This document shows, one piece after another, positions 31,724 through 40,417 of a DNA stretch of 51,060 bases. The stretch lies in NCBI GenBank assembly GCA_946403965.1, contig CAMJBT010000018.1, positions 1 through 51,060 of the forward strand, written 5' to 3'. Under the pieces are notes generated by a model. It made no database searches, was not told the DNA's origin, and saw only the letters and a list, made by a program, of their open reading frames with translations. The position numbers and the translations under genes were made by a program. The DNA is from an uncultured Pseudobutyrivibrio sp. (lineage in GTDB: Bacteria; Bacillota; Clostridia; Lachnospirales; Lachnospiraceae). Every line of letters starts with the position of its first letter. Positions within the stretch are counted from its first letter, which is position 1.

Positions 31724-31842
31724 AGTTATTTATTGTTTTGAATTGTGTGCAATGGAAACTACCTAGAATATATGGCATAAGACACAAGTGAGGACTTTTT
31801 TAAAGTGAAAAAGAAAAAGACCGAGCTTTCGGTCTTTTTGAG
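31724..31842 (+). ncRNA. Candidate small RNA or leader upstream of the rRNA methyltransferase
   Basis: After the promoter at 31689-31717 no open frame is evident for about 120 bases, and the segment closes with AAGACCGA (31817-31824)/TCGGTCTT (31829-31836) plus a T run, a good terminator. It could be a free small RNA of about 115 nt or an attenuated leader of the gene at 32051. It matches no riboswitch consensus that I know. Confidence 0.35.
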
Positions 31843-31865
31843 GGGAGTATAAATAATTAATAAGG

Positions 31866-31894
31866 GCGTGAAAACGGAAACTTCGTCTTCACGC
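31866..31894 (+). promoter_or_regulatory. Hairpin in the intergenic region before the rRNA methyltransferase
   Basis: GCGTGAA (31866-31872) pairs with TTCACGC (31888-31894), with ACG/CGT pairing inside. No T run follows. It is the second structured element in this 400-base gene-free region. Confidence 0.4.
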
Positions 31895-31984
31895 TTAGGA
31901 TTATAATATAGATAGATTCCCATTGCAAGAAAAATGTTTCAGAATTTTGACATAAATTTTCAGATAGTAGTTAGGTAATTAAAT

Positions 31985-32013
31985 TTGACGTTATCTGGTA
32001 TAAGGAATAAGAT
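31985..32013 (+). promoter_or_regulatory. Promoter proximal to the rRNA methyltransferase gene
   Basis: TTGACG (31985-31990) and TAAGAT (32008-32013) with 17 bases between, 38 bases before the start codon. This suggests the gene can be transcribed independently of the structured RNA upstream. Confidence 0.5.
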
Positions 32014-32050
32014 ATTTTTATTGAGTTATTATAAATAGAAAGAGAAAAAT

Positions 32051-33199
32051 ATGCCAAAGATTTTTACAATTAGCTGCCCATGTCATTTTGGACTTGAGGC
32101 ACCATTAAAACGAGAAATTTACGATATGGGGTATGACATAACAGAGGTTACAGACGGAAGAGTAACCTTCACCGGAGATGCGGAGGCTGTTGTTCGTGCC
32201 AATATTCATTTGCGTACAGCAGAACGTGTACTTATCGAAGTTGGACGCTTTCATGCTACAACTTTTGAAGAATTGTTTCAGGGAATAAAAGCACTTCCTT
32301 GGGAGGAATATATTCCTGAAAATGGACGTTTCTGGGTTACAAAGGCGACCTCTGTAAAGAGCAAATTATTCTCGCTTACAGATATTCAATCAATTGCTAA
32401 AAAGGCAATAGTTGAACGAATGAAGACATATTATGACACACAGTGGTTTAAGGAGGATGGTGCAGATTATCCTGTACGTATCTTCATTTTAAAGGATGAT
32501 GTTGTTGTTACATTAGATTCAACAGGGACGCCACTTCATAAGAGAGGCTATCGTACATATACCAGCAAGGCTCCTCTATCTGAGACTATGGCAGCTGCGC
32601 TTATTCAGCTGACACCATGGCGTTCAGATCGAATTCTGGTAGATCCGTTTTGTGGGTCAGGTACTTTCCTTATCGAGGCTGCCATGATGGCCGCAAATAT
32701 TGCTCCAGGACTTAATCGAGAGTTCACATCTATGGATTGGACTAATATTATTGACGATCAGCTTTGGAAGGATAGTTTGGATGAGGCAAGGATTGATGTG
32801 GACACTTCAGTAGAGTGTGATCTTCAGGGATTTGATATAGATCCTGATATGGTTAAAATCGCTCGCTTAAATGCAAAACAAGCCGGTGTAGATCACATGA
32901 TTCATTTTCAGGTAAGGGATGTTGGAGCGTTGCGTCATCCTAAAAAGTTTGGATTTATTCTTACAAATCCTCCATATGGTGAGCGACTTGAAGATAAAAA
33001 AGATTTGCCTGAGATATATGGAAAGCTTGGAGACTCCTTCAAGTCTTTGGATAGTTGGTCTATGTATGTGATTACCAGCTATGAAAATGCACCAAAAGAT
33101 ATAGGACGAAAAGCAGACAAGAATCGAAAAATTTACAACGGAATGATAAAGACATATTTTTATCAGTTCCTAGGACCAAAACCAAAGAAAAAGGACTAG
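32051..33199 (+). CDS. THUMP-domain class I RNA methyltransferase (RlmL N-terminal-like, YpsC family)
   Basis: A 382-residue enzyme that probably makes N2-methylguanosine in 23S rRNA, by relation to the N-terminal half of RlmL and to Bacillus YpsC. A THUMP RNA-binding domain occupies about residues 40-160; the SAM site is DPFCGSGTF (198-206) and the catalytic loop is NPPYGERL (306-313), the N-P-P-Y hallmark of base amine methyltransferases. The fused second methyltransferase domain of E. coli RlmL is absent, as in Firmicutes. AGAAAGAGAA precedes the ATG. A papain-like protease gene starts 3 bases after the stop. Confidence 0.87.
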   Translation: MPKIFTISCPCHFGLEAPLKREIYDMGYDITEVTDGRVTFTGDAEAVVRANIHLRTAERVLIEVGRFHATTFEELFQGIKALPWEEYIPENGRFWVTKATSVKSKLFSLTDIQSIAKKAIVERMKTYYDTQWFKEDGADYPVRIFILKDDVVVTLDSTGTPLHKRGYRTYTSKAPLSETMAAALIQLTPWRSDRILVDPFCGSGTFLIEAAMMAANIAPGLNREFTSMDWTNIIDDQLWKDSLDEARIDVDTSVECDLQGFDIDPDMVKIARLNAKQAGVDHMIHFQVRDVGALRHPKKFGFILTNPPYGERLEDKKDLPEIYGKLGDSFKSLDSWSMYVITSYENAPKDIGRKADKNRKIYNGMIKTYFYQFLGPKPKKKD

Positions 33200-33202
33200 A
33201 AG

Positions 33203-34942
33203 ATGAAATTTTCCAAGAGATTTGTGGTGTTTATGCTTATTATAGCAGTCACCTTGTTTGGAAAATTGAATAATTGGAACGACAGATATGCTGCTGTCGA
33301 AACTTTCAGAGGTGCAACACTAAACGAAGATGTGTTGTATCCTTTGATGTCCAAAAATTTAAACGATGGAAGTAAGCTTAAGGTTTATATTAATGGTGAG
33401 CCTTACGTAGAAAGTAATCAGAATACTATGCTGGATGATGGACTTAATCCAGTGGGATCACTTGAGTTTATCAGAACTGTTTTGAATGGCTCTGCTTTTA
33501 TGCAGGATAACAATAGTGCAGTTGTACAGATTACAAATGATATCTACGAATTTATTGCAGAGAAGAAGGGCGCTACAGAAAATGGTGAAGAAATAAATCT
33601 TTCCACCAAACCATCCCTTCATCAAGGCGAGCTCTATGTTGGCCTTGAGGATCTTTGCAAAGTTTTTGGTTATGAGTATAGCTATGACAAGTCTACATAT
33701 ACAGTCAATATTAATATCGAAAAGACTCCTAAGCTTCCTTCATCTTATGACCTTCGTTCAGTTAATCGTGTTAGCTTCATAAGAAATCAGGGATCTACTG
33801 CCACATGTTGGGCTTGCGCTTCATTGGAGGCTTTAGAGTCCTCTCTTTTGCCAGCAAAGCAATACAAGTTTTCTGTTGATTCTATGATTCATTCTAATAG
33901 CTTCAATTTGGATGAGTCTGCTGGTGGAGAATACACAATGGCCTTGGCATATCTGTTATCATGGCAGGGACCAGTTGAGACTGATGATAGCAAAAATCTT
34001 TTTGAAGAGCTTACTGATAAGGATGAAGAAAATACTATTCATCTACAAGAAGCACATTTCTACGATTCGGAAAATTTGGATGATATAAAAAAGGCAGTAT
34101 ATCGATATGGTGGGGTATCTACCTCTATATATGCTAGTGTTTCTACTGCAAATCTTACAGGCTCTAGCAGCTACAATCGAAACACCAATTCATATTGCTA
34201 TACAGGCAATGCAAAGCCAAATCACGACGTTGTTATTATTGGTTGGGATGATTCGTACCCAGCTGAAAAATTCAGCACCAAGGTAGCTGGGAACGGCGCC
34301 TTTATTTGCCAAAATAGCTGGGGAAGTGGTTTTGGTGATGATGGTGTATTCTATATTTCTTACTATGATACAAATATTGGAAATCAGGCTGTATCATACG
34401 TGGATGTAGATACAAATGGAAGCTACAATTATATTTATCAAAGTGATTTATGTGGTTGGGTAGGACAGATTGGATATAGCAAGGAATGGGCTTATGGTGC
34501 CAATACATTTACTGCAGATGCAGATCAGCAGATTGAAGCAGCAGGGTTCTATGCTCTTGGTAAGGGCACTAGCTATCAGGTATACTTTGTTTCAAATTAT
34601 GAAAATACCAGCACATTAGCGTCAAAGGAAATTGTTGCTTCCGGAACAGTTGACCAAGCAGGCTATTATACCGTAAAATTTAATTCAGCAAAGACAGTAG
34701 CAAAGGGAGAGAATTTTGCAATTGTTGTCTATATAAACACTCCAGATACACTTCGTCCACTTGCAGTTGAATACGCAAGCGATTCAATGACAAAGAATGT
34801 TGACATTACTGATGGAAAGGGGTTCATCAGCAATAATGGTCTAGACTGGGAGAACGTAGAGGACGTAGCAAAAGCAAATCTTTGCATAAAAGCCTATGCA
34901 AATAATGTTGTGGAAGTATTCAATCCAAAAGACAAAAAATAA
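33203..34942 (+). CDS. Secreted or membrane-anchored papain-family (C1) cysteine protease
   Basis: A 579-residue exported protease. Residues 8-20 are an N-terminal hydrophobic segment (signal or anchor). Residues about 55-175 resemble a copper amine oxidase N-terminal-like (stalk) domain. The C1 peptidase core follows: Gln196 oxyanion hole and catalytic Cys202 (QGSTATCWACAS), His341 (NHDVVIIGWDD) and Asn371 (QNSWGSGFG). Residues about 420-560 fit the lectin-like domain found after such peptidases (GFYALGKGTSYQVYFVSNY). All catalytic residues are intact. AAGGA lies 8 bases upstream of the ATG. It probably works at the cell surface next to the cell-wall amidase encoded downstream. Confidence 0.88.
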   Translation: MKFSKRFVVFMLIIAVTLFGKLNNWNDRYAAVETFRGATLNEDVLYPLMSKNLNDGSKLKVYINGEPYVESNQNTMLDDGLNPVGSLEFIRTVLNGSAFMQDNNSAVVQITNDIYEFIAEKKGATENGEEINLSTKPSLHQGELYVGLEDLCKVFGYEYSYDKSTYTVNINIEKTPKLPSSYDLRSVNRVSFIRNQGSTATCWACASLEALESSLLPAKQYKFSVDSMIHSNSFNLDESAGGEYTMALAYLLSWQGPVETDDSKNLFEELTDKDEENTIHLQEAHFYDSENLDDIKKAVYRYGGVSTSIYASVSTANLTGSSSYNRNTNSYCYTGNAKPNHDVVIIGWDDSYPAEKFSTKVAGNGAFICQNSWGSGFGDDGVFYISYYDTNIGNQAVSYVDVDTNGSYNYIYQSDLCGWVGQIGYSKEWAYGANTFTADADQQIEAAGFYALGKGTSYQVYFVSNYENTSTLASKEIVASGTVDQAGYYTVKFNSAKTVAKGENFAIVVYINTPDTLRPLAVEYASDSMTKNVDITDGKGFISNNGLDWENVEDVAKANLCIKAYANNVVEVFNPKDKK

Positions 34943-34981
34943 GTTTTTAGGTTTGGCTCTTGGATTGGGTAGGATAATGTA

Positions 34982-36046
34982 ATGGAAGAAAAAGTAATGG
35001 GGGCCTTTACGGCCATTGTTTTGGCAGTTGTGATTTTAATGAGCTGCCTACTCGTTTATGTGCCTAACATGCACATAATCGCTCTCAAAATTCAAGATGA
35101 CAGGCTCACTGGCGGTAGAACCTCAGTTATGGAAATGCTTCGAGAATCAGAAGAGGAACTTGAAGGGGATGATGCCAATGCCAGAGAGGCTGTTCTTAAA
35201 GGTCATCAAATCAGATTGACACTACCTCAGAATGTTACAAGTAAAGCAGTTTCAATTGACAATTCTTATGTGGATAGAATGATTTCTATCACAATCCAAG
35301 GAATTGGCAAAGATTATTTCAGCAATTATCCTATGCGTGGAAATGGTGATAATATCGTGGATATCACTTATGATAGTGAGAATCTTGTGGGTGTTATCGA
35401 GTTGGCATTGGATGATGTCAAGGAAGTAAAAATGACCTCTGAAGGGGAATACATTTATTTGGATTTTCTTGATCCTCATGATATCTATGACTATGTTGTG
35501 GTAGTAGATGCAGGACATGGAGGAAATGTTCCAGGTGCCAGTAAGCTTGGGGTTAACGAGAAGGACATGGATTTAGAAATAGTGCTTGAATTGAAAAAGC
35601 TATTGGATGTAAATAATAAAAATATTGGAGTATACTACACTCGTACAGACGATTCCAATCCATCCTTTGAATCTAGAGTTGGTTTGGCCAATGATTCTGA
35701 TGCAGATTTATTCTTATCTGTTCACAATAATTCTACAGCTTCAGGCCGCATGAGCTCTATCAGTGGAACCGAGGTAATGTACAAAGGCGGTGACTCATCG
35801 GGCGAGTCTAAAAAATTTGCGGAGACTTGCCTTGATAATTTATTGAAAAATCTTGGTTCAAAGTCAAAGGGCACAGTGGTAGGCGACGAGGTATATATAA
35901 TAAGAACATCAAAAGTTCCAGTTGCTTTGGCAGAGATTGGATTTATGACCAACGTTAATGAACTTGAAAAGCTTCAGGACAAGGATTATCAAAAGAAAAC
36001 GGCACAGGCTTTATATGATTCTATTTTTGAATATTTAAATTTATAG
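34982..36046 (+). CDS. N-acetylmuramoyl-L-alanine amidase, membrane anchored
   Basis: A 354-residue cell-wall hydrolase that cleaves the MurNAc-L-Ala bond. An N-terminal membrane helix (about 8-27) anchors it outside; a region of about 70-165 with AMIN-like beta structure precedes the amidase_3 domain (171-354). Zinc ligands His179 (DAGHGG), Glu193 (NEKD) and His248 (SVHNN) and catalytic Glu318 (ALAEIGF) are all present. GGGTAGGA lies before the ATG. It is part of a long same-strand run from 32051 to 38663 with small gaps, suggesting shared transcription. Confidence 0.9.
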   Translation: MEEKVMGAFTAIVLAVVILMSCLLVYVPNMHIIALKIQDDRLTGGRTSVMEMLRESEEELEGDDANAREAVLKGHQIRLTLPQNVTSKAVSIDNSYVDRMISITIQGIGKDYFSNYPMRGNGDNIVDITYDSENLVGVIELALDDVKEVKMTSEGEYIYLDFLDPHDIYDYVVVVDAGHGGNVPGASKLGVNEKDMDLEIVLELKKLLDVNNKNIGVYYTRTDDSNPSFESRVGLANDSDADLFLSVHNNSTASGRMSSISGTEVMYKGGDSSGESKKFAETCLDNLLKNLGSKSKGTVVGDEVYIIRTSKVPVALAEIGFMTNVNELEKLQDKDYQKKTAQALYDSIFEYLNL

Positions 36047-36057
36047 AAAGAGGTATT

Positions 36058-36669
36058 ATGAAACAGAGTATTATTTTTGCCACCGGCAACTTAAACAAAA
36101 TGAGGGAAATTAAAGAAATTCTCGGAGAGGATAAATACGATATCAAATCTATGAAGGAAGCAGGAATTGATTGCGATATTGTTGAGGATGGGAAAACTTT
36201 TGAGGAGAACTCTCTCATTAAATCCAGAGCCATCGCAAAGCTTTGTCCAAATGCAATAGTTCTTGCAGATGATAGTGGTCTAGAAATCGATGCATTGAAT
36301 AAGGAACCAGGAATTTACTCTGCCAGATATTTAGGTGAAGACACTACTTATGATGTGAAGAATGCTAACCTGATTGAGAGGCTCGAAGGAGTGGAAAAGC
36401 AGGATAGAAGTGCTAGATTCGTATGTGCAGTTTCAGCTGTTTTTCCAGATGGTAAGGAAGCGGTTGTACGTGGTACTATAGAAGGGTATATTGGATGGGA
36501 GCCAATGGGAACCAATGGATTTGGTTATGATCCAATTTTCTATCTCTGGGATAAGGATGTTAGTACAGCTAGCATTTCCCCAGAGGAAAAGAATGCTATC
36601 AGCCACCGTGGACAGGCTCTTAGAATGATAAAGGAAGAAATAGTTAAGCATGAAAATATTAGTTGTTAG
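36058..36669 (+). CDS. rdgB: XTP/dITP pyrophosphatase, RdgB/HAM1 family
   Basis: A 203-residue house-cleaning enzyme that hydrolyses XTP, dITP and ITP to monophosphates, keeping deaminated purines out of nucleic acids. The substrate-binding start IIFATGNLNKMREIKEIL (5-22), ADDSGLEIDAL (about 72-82) and GFGYDPIF (about 152-159) motifs and the final SHRGQAL are present. GAAAGAGGT is its ribosome binding site. Its end overlaps the next gene by 20 bases. Confidence 0.93.
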   Translation: MKQSIIFATGNLNKMREIKEILGEDKYDIKSMKEAGIDCDIVEDGKTFEENSLIKSRAIAKLCPNAIVLADDSGLEIDALNKEPGIYSARYLGEDTTYDVKNANLIERLEGVEKQDRSARFVCAVSAVFPDGKEAVVRGTIEGYIGWEPMGTNGFGYDPIFYLWDKDVSTASISPEEKNAISHRGQALRMIKEEIVKHENISC

Positions 36670-37153
36670 TGATAGTCACGGAATGTCAGAAAATCTTCGT
36701 GACGCGATACATATTGAGAATCCAGACATTATTTATCATCTTGGTGATGGACAAGGTGTAGAGGACAATCTTTGGATGATGTCTGAGGCACCTTGTGAAT
36801 GTGTTTGTGGTAACTGTGACTGGGGCACCAATCTGCCAAGTGAGATTGTTTTGGAGGTTGGAAAACATGTAATACTCCTTACTCATGGGCATTACTATGG
36901 TGTTAACTATGGCTATGAAAAAATTTCCGAGGCAGCTCAAGAAAAGGGCTGTGATATTGTTTTATATGGGCACACACATGTCCCAACAATAGATCACTAT
37001 GATGATTTGATAATAGCAAATCCTGGAAGCATTTCCTTCCCTAGACAAAATTCCAGAGAACACACTTATATGACAATTTTAGTAGATAATAGTGGTGAAC
37101 TAAAGATGGATTTGCACTCACTAGAGGAATACGATAGGACACATGGAAATTAA
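36650..37153 (+). CDS. YfcE/MJ0936-family metallophosphoesterase
   Basis: A 167-residue calcineurin-like phosphodiesterase. The metal ligand motifs are VVSDSHG (5-11), HLGDGQG (about 31-37), GNCDW (about 56-60), THGHYYG (about 79-85) and YGHTHVP (about 106-112). Small bacterial members hydrolyse phosphodiester model substrates; the physiological substrate is unknown. It overlaps rdgB by 20 bases, a pairing common in Firmicutes, and overlaps the next gene by 11 bases. Confidence 0.9.
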   Translation: MKILVVSDSHGMSENLRDAIHIENPDIIYHLGDGQGVEDNLWMMSEAPCECVCGNCDWGTNLPSEIVLEVGKHVILLTHGHYYGVNYGYEKISEAAQEKGCDIVLYGHTHVPTIDHYDDLIIANPGSISFPRQNSREHTYMTILVDNSGELKMDLHSLEEYDRTHGN

Positions 37154-38663
37154 AATTGTTATTGAGGACGTAGTTCCTGAACAGGAATATATTTATATGA
37201 CAGAGCCAGGAGAAAGTATGAGCTTTGTCGAGGTTATGGACCGTTTAGGTCTTAAATTCTATAGACCTTGTGGCGGTATAGGCAAGTGTATGAGCTGCGC
37301 CATAAGGTTCGTTTATGGTGCACCTGAAATGACATCTGAAGATGAGAGAGCATTGGATTTCTCTGATATGAGAAATGGATGGCGTGTTGGATGCAAATGC
37401 ATAATTAGTAAAGATTGCAAGATTCAGGTGCCAAAAAGATTAGTTTCTGAAATTACATCTATTGCTGTATCTGGCATTGAAGATGAACTCCCACTGGACA
37501 AAACGAATATTGCTATTGCCGTAGATATAGGTACTACTACTTTGGCTGCTGCAGCTGTTGAGCTTGGAACAGGAAAAATTCTAAGACAACACACATGGAC
37601 AAATGGACAATTGAAATATGGTTCCGATGTTATGAGCAGGATAAAAGCTGCTATTGAAGGTCACAGAGAAGAATTAAGTGAGCTTGTAATGAAGGATTTG
37701 ATGCGACTTGGAAATAGAATAATAGGTGAGGATTTCCTGACTCACCGAGTTGTTATTTCTGGCAATACGGTTATGACGCATATGCTGCTGAAGTATCCTT
37801 TGGATGGAATGGCTGCTTATCCTTTTGTACCTTATACACTTGATGCTGTACGATTCCGTGAAAAAAATAGAGATATTTTCTTCATGCCATCTATCAGCGC
37901 ATTTGTTGGTGGAGATATTGTTTCGGGCTTGTACTATATAAAACGTCAGGCGAAACTTACAAAAAAGCAAAAAGATACTTTCTTTTTTGTCGATATGGGT
38001 ACCAATGCAGAAATTGTTCTATTTGATGGAAATAAATATTGGTGCTCATCTGCATCAGCCGGTCCAGCTTTGGAGGGTGCTTCATTAAGCTGTGGTTCAG
38101 CATCTATTGCAGGAGCTATTAATCATATTTCTATTTCAGATAGAAAATGTAAATATACAACTATAGGTGGAGAGAAGCCAATCGGAATATGTGGTTCAGG
38201 CGTAATCGATCTAATCCATGAACTGAGACGTAACAAAATAATTGATGAAGGTGGTCTTCTGGTAGAGGAATATGAGGAGACAGGTTTTCCTTTAGCGGAA
38301 GATATTGTTGTCTCAGGGGAGGATATACAGCAAGTAATTTTAGCGAAAGCAGCTATTAGAGCTGGTATGCAGATGCTTCTTGAAGCAGCAAATCTTCAGT
38401 TTGAAGATATTAATCATTTGTATGTTTCAGGAGGGCTTGGGGCCACAGTAAGTATTTGGGCAGCTGCAGGAATAGGATTATTCCCACCGGAACTTATTCC
38501 AAAATTTGAATCTCTGGGGAATACATCATTAATTGGAGATATAGCATATATTCTGGAGCCAGATGAAGAGGCTTTAAAGGAAATCAAGGATAATTCAGAG
38601 GTGGTGGTTCTTGCTACTACGGCTAGATTTGAAGAGTTATTCTTAGCTAACCTGAAACTGTGA
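37143..38663 (+). CDS. 2Fe-2S/ASKHA-domain protein, reductive activator of corrinoid enzymes-like
   Basis: A 506-residue protein with an N-terminal [2Fe-2S] ferredoxin domain (cysteines 43, 49, 52 and 84 in CGGIGKC, SC and VGC) and a C-terminal ASKHA ATPase-fold domain of the DUF4445 type (AVDIGTTTLAAAAVEL about 120-135, FVDMGTNAEIVLF about 283-295, GICGSGVIDLIHEL about 348-361). Relatives reduce inactive Co(II) cobalamin proteins back to Co(I) at the cost of ATP. No corrinoid protein or methyltransferase partner lies in the window, so its target is open. The gene overlaps the phosphodiesterase by 11 bases. Confidence 0.85.
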   Translation: MEIKIVIEDVVPEQEYIYMTEPGESMSFVEVMDRLGLKFYRPCGGIGKCMSCAIRFVYGAPEMTSEDERALDFSDMRNGWRVGCKCIISKDCKIQVPKRLVSEITSIAVSGIEDELPLDKTNIAIAVDIGTTTLAAAAVELGTGKILRQHTWTNGQLKYGSDVMSRIKAAIEGHREELSELVMKDLMRLGNRIIGEDFLTHRVVISGNTVMTHMLLKYPLDGMAAYPFVPYTLDAVRFREKNRDIFFMPSISAFVGGDIVSGLYYIKRQAKLTKKQKDTFFFVDMGTNAEIVLFDGNKYWCSSASAGPALEGASLSCGSASIAGAINHISISDRKCKYTTIGGEKPIGICGSGVIDLIHELRRNKIIDEGGLLVEEYEETGFPLAEDIVVSGEDIQQVILAKAAIRAGMQMLLEAANLQFEDINHLYVSGGLGATVSIWAAAGIGLFPPELIPKFESLGNTSLIGDIAYILEPDEEALKEIKDNSEVVVLATTARFEELFLANLKL

Positions 38664-38772
38664 AAAATATAAGAAATCTTCATGTTTATATACATATGTG
38701 GATTACCTGTGTGTTAAAATAACCTTATCTTACAGAAAAAATAGGGGTGTTTTTGCGAAAGGAGTCTATATT

Positions 38773-39360
38773 ATGGCAAAATATGTATGTCCGGTTTGTG
38801 GTTATGTTCATGAGGGGGATAATCCTCCAGATGAATGTCCAGTGTGTCATGTTAGTGGAGATAAGTTTAAGAAGGTAGAAGGGGAAATCGCTCTTGCTGC
38901 TGAGCACGTGTTTGGTGTTTACGGTGCAACAGTAAAGAATAATCCGGAAATTTCCGATGAGGACAAAAAATTTATCTTCGAACAGCTTAAAGCCAATTTT
39001 GAGGGAGAATGCTCTGAGGTTGGTATGTACCTGTGTATGGCTCGTGTTGCCCATAGAGAAGGCTATCCAGAAATTGGACTCTATTGGGAGAAGGCTGCTT
39101 TTGAAGAGGCTGAACATGCCGCAAAGTTTGCAGAGCTTCTTGGTTCTGATTTAGAGCAGAACATGACAAACTCTACAGAGAAGAATTTGAAGTGGCGTGT
39201 TGATTGTGAATATGGAGCAACAGCTGGCAAAGTAGATCTTGCAACCTGTGCAAAGAAGAATAACCTTGACGCTATTCATGATACAGTCCATGAGATGGCT
39301 CGTGACGAAGCACGTCACGGTAAAGCTTTGGAAGGACTCCTGAACAGATATTTCAAGTAA
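38773..39360 (+). CDS. Reverse rubrerythrin
   Basis: A 195-residue peroxide-detoxifying protein. An N-terminal rubredoxin-like iron site (Cys6, Cys9, Cys21, Cys24 in CPVCGY and CPVCHV) precedes a ferritin-like diiron domain with EGECSEVGMY, EEAEHAAKF and RDEARHGKAL ligands. This order is the reverse of classical rubrerythrin and is typical of clostridial oxygen-responsive proteins. The ATG at 38773 is the start: AAAGGAG (38758-38764) is 8 bases upstream, and the earlier in-frame start at 38698 would cover the promoter region. TTAAAAT near 38712 is a possible -10 box. A terminator follows. NADH-rubredoxin partner genes are not in the window. Confidence 0.92.
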   Translation: MAKYVCPVCGYVHEGDNPPDECPVCHVSGDKFKKVEGEIALAAEHVFGVYGATVKNNPEISDEDKKFIFEQLKANFEGECSEVGMYLCMARVAHREGYPEIGLYWEKAAFEEAEHAAKFAELLGSDLEQNMTNSTEKNLKWRVDCEYGATAGKVDLATCAKKNNLDAIHDTVHEMARDEARHGKALEGLLNRYFK

Positions 39361-39378
39361 ATATTTAAAACTATTAAT

Positions 39379-39408
39379 AATGCCCGGATTATCTGGGCAT
39401 TATTTTTT
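39379..39408 (+). terminator. Intrinsic terminator of rubrerythrin
   Basis: AATGCCC (39379-39385) pairs with GGGCATT (39395-39401), followed by a run of T. Confidence 0.82.
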
Positions 39409-39545
39409 TGAAAAAATTTAAAGCCATATTTTGCACATAAATTTATGATACTATTTGGTTAAGATGTATAGAAAGTTTTTAGATAATACACACGTGTGTA
39501 TTTATGACGTATTGTATCAGAATTTATACGGATTTTAAGACCTGG
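39409..39545. promoter_or_regulatory. Intergenic region with an 18-bp perfect palindrome
   Basis: AATACACACGTGTGTATT at 39485-39502 is a perfect 18-bp palindrome, the size of a dimer-binding operator. It shares ACACAC..GTGTGTAT with the promoter at 31689-31717. Nothing else of note was seen in this stretch, and no known regulator site was recognised. Confidence 0.45.
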
Positions 39546-39579
39546 CCTAATTGACATTATTTTATCAATTAGGTTATAT
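39546..39579 (+). promoter_or_regulatory. hypB2 promoter with overlapping 9-bp inverted repeat
   Basis: TTGACA (39551-39556) and TTATAT (39574-39579) have a 17-base spacer. CCTAATTGA (39546-39554) and TCAATTAGG (39565-39573) form a perfect inverted repeat with a 10-base centre, overlapping the -35 box and filling the spacer up to the -10. Binding here would block RNA polymerase. It is not the Escherichia coli NikR site (GTATGA-N16-TCATAC). Confidence 0.6.
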
Positions 39580-39664
39580 TTATAGTGCAAGGAAACTAAA
39601 AAATAATGCTTTAGTTTACATTCTTGTGGCATAATTCACAAATGAGTAAACGGGCGGAGGTAAC

Positions 39665-40342
39665 ATGGAAGATTACAAGGTCATTGAGGTGAAGCAAAGT
39701 ATCTTTGAAGATAACGATGCGGATGCTAAAAAACTACGAGCTGAACTTAAGTCTCAGAAGACTTTTCTGGTGAATTTGATGTCGGCACCTGGTTCTGGAA
39801 AGACCACCACCTTATGCCAAACAATTTCAAGACTGAAAGACGAAATGCAGATTGGTGTTATGGAGGCAGATATTGATTCGGATGTAGATGCGGCGACTAT
39901 TCAAGCAGCCGGTGCGCGTGCGATTCAGATTCATACTGGCGGTATGTGTCATCTAGATGCTGATATGACTCGTCAAGGATTACACGAATTTGGTACAGAG
40001 GATTTGGATCTTGTGTTCTTAGAAAATGTTGGAAATTTGGTTTGTCCCGCAGAATTTGATACCGGTTCATCAAAGAATGCCATGATTCTTTCAGTGCCTG
40101 AGGGAGACGACAAGCCATTGAAGTATCCACTTATGTTTTCCGTTTGTGATGTGATACTTATCAATAAATGTGACACTTTACCAGTGTTTACAGAATTCTC
40201 AAAAGATGCAGTTACTGAGCGAATCCATAAGCTAAATCCCAACGCACTGGTCATCTTTGTATCAGCAAAGACTGGCGAAGGATTTGAGGAGTGGATTAAC
40301 TGGTTGAGGGGCCAGGTCGCTGAGTGGACATCTGATAACTAG
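39665..40342 (+). CDS. hypB: Hydrogenase nickel incorporation GTPase HypB (copy 2)
   Basis: A 225-residue HypB paralogue of the copy at 16503-17174. P-loop APGSGKTTT (about 41-49), GGMCHLDADM metal/G-domain site (about 96-105), LENVGNLVCPAEFD and NKCD base motif are present. It differs at MEADIDSDVDAATIQAAG, where copy 1 has the same-length alternative sequence. GGGCGGAGGT is the ribosome binding site. It lies outside the ech cluster, 75 bases before the oxidoreductase, under its own promoter with an inverted repeat. It may serve a second metalloenzyme or a different metal state; this is inference. Confidence 0.92.
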   Translation: MEDYKVIEVKQSIFEDNDADAKKLRAELKSQKTFLVNLMSAPGSGKTTTLCQTISRLKDEMQIGVMEADIDSDVDAATIQAAGARAIQIHTGGMCHLDADMTRQGLHEFGTEDLDLVFLENVGNLVCPAEFDTGSSKNAMILSVPEGDDKPLKYPLMFSVCDVILINKCDTLPVFTEFSKDAVTERIHKLNPNALVIFVSAKTGEGFEEWINWLRGQVAEWTSDN

Positions 40343-40417
40343 TTTATCAGAAATAGAACGAACTTTTTGAGGCAAAGGAGTATAAATAATTTAAGGTTTA
40401 AAGGAGGAATAACTAAT

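Noticed and set aside
31724..31842. Known riboswitch in front of the rRNA methyltransferase
   Set aside because: Checked by eye against TPP, SAM-I, ZTP, fluoride, guanidine, c-di-GMP and cobalamin cores; none fits.
38698..38772. Longer start for rubrerythrin
   Set aside because: It would overlap the probable -10 region and lacks a ribosome binding site; the rubredoxin domain begins at MAKYVCPVCG.
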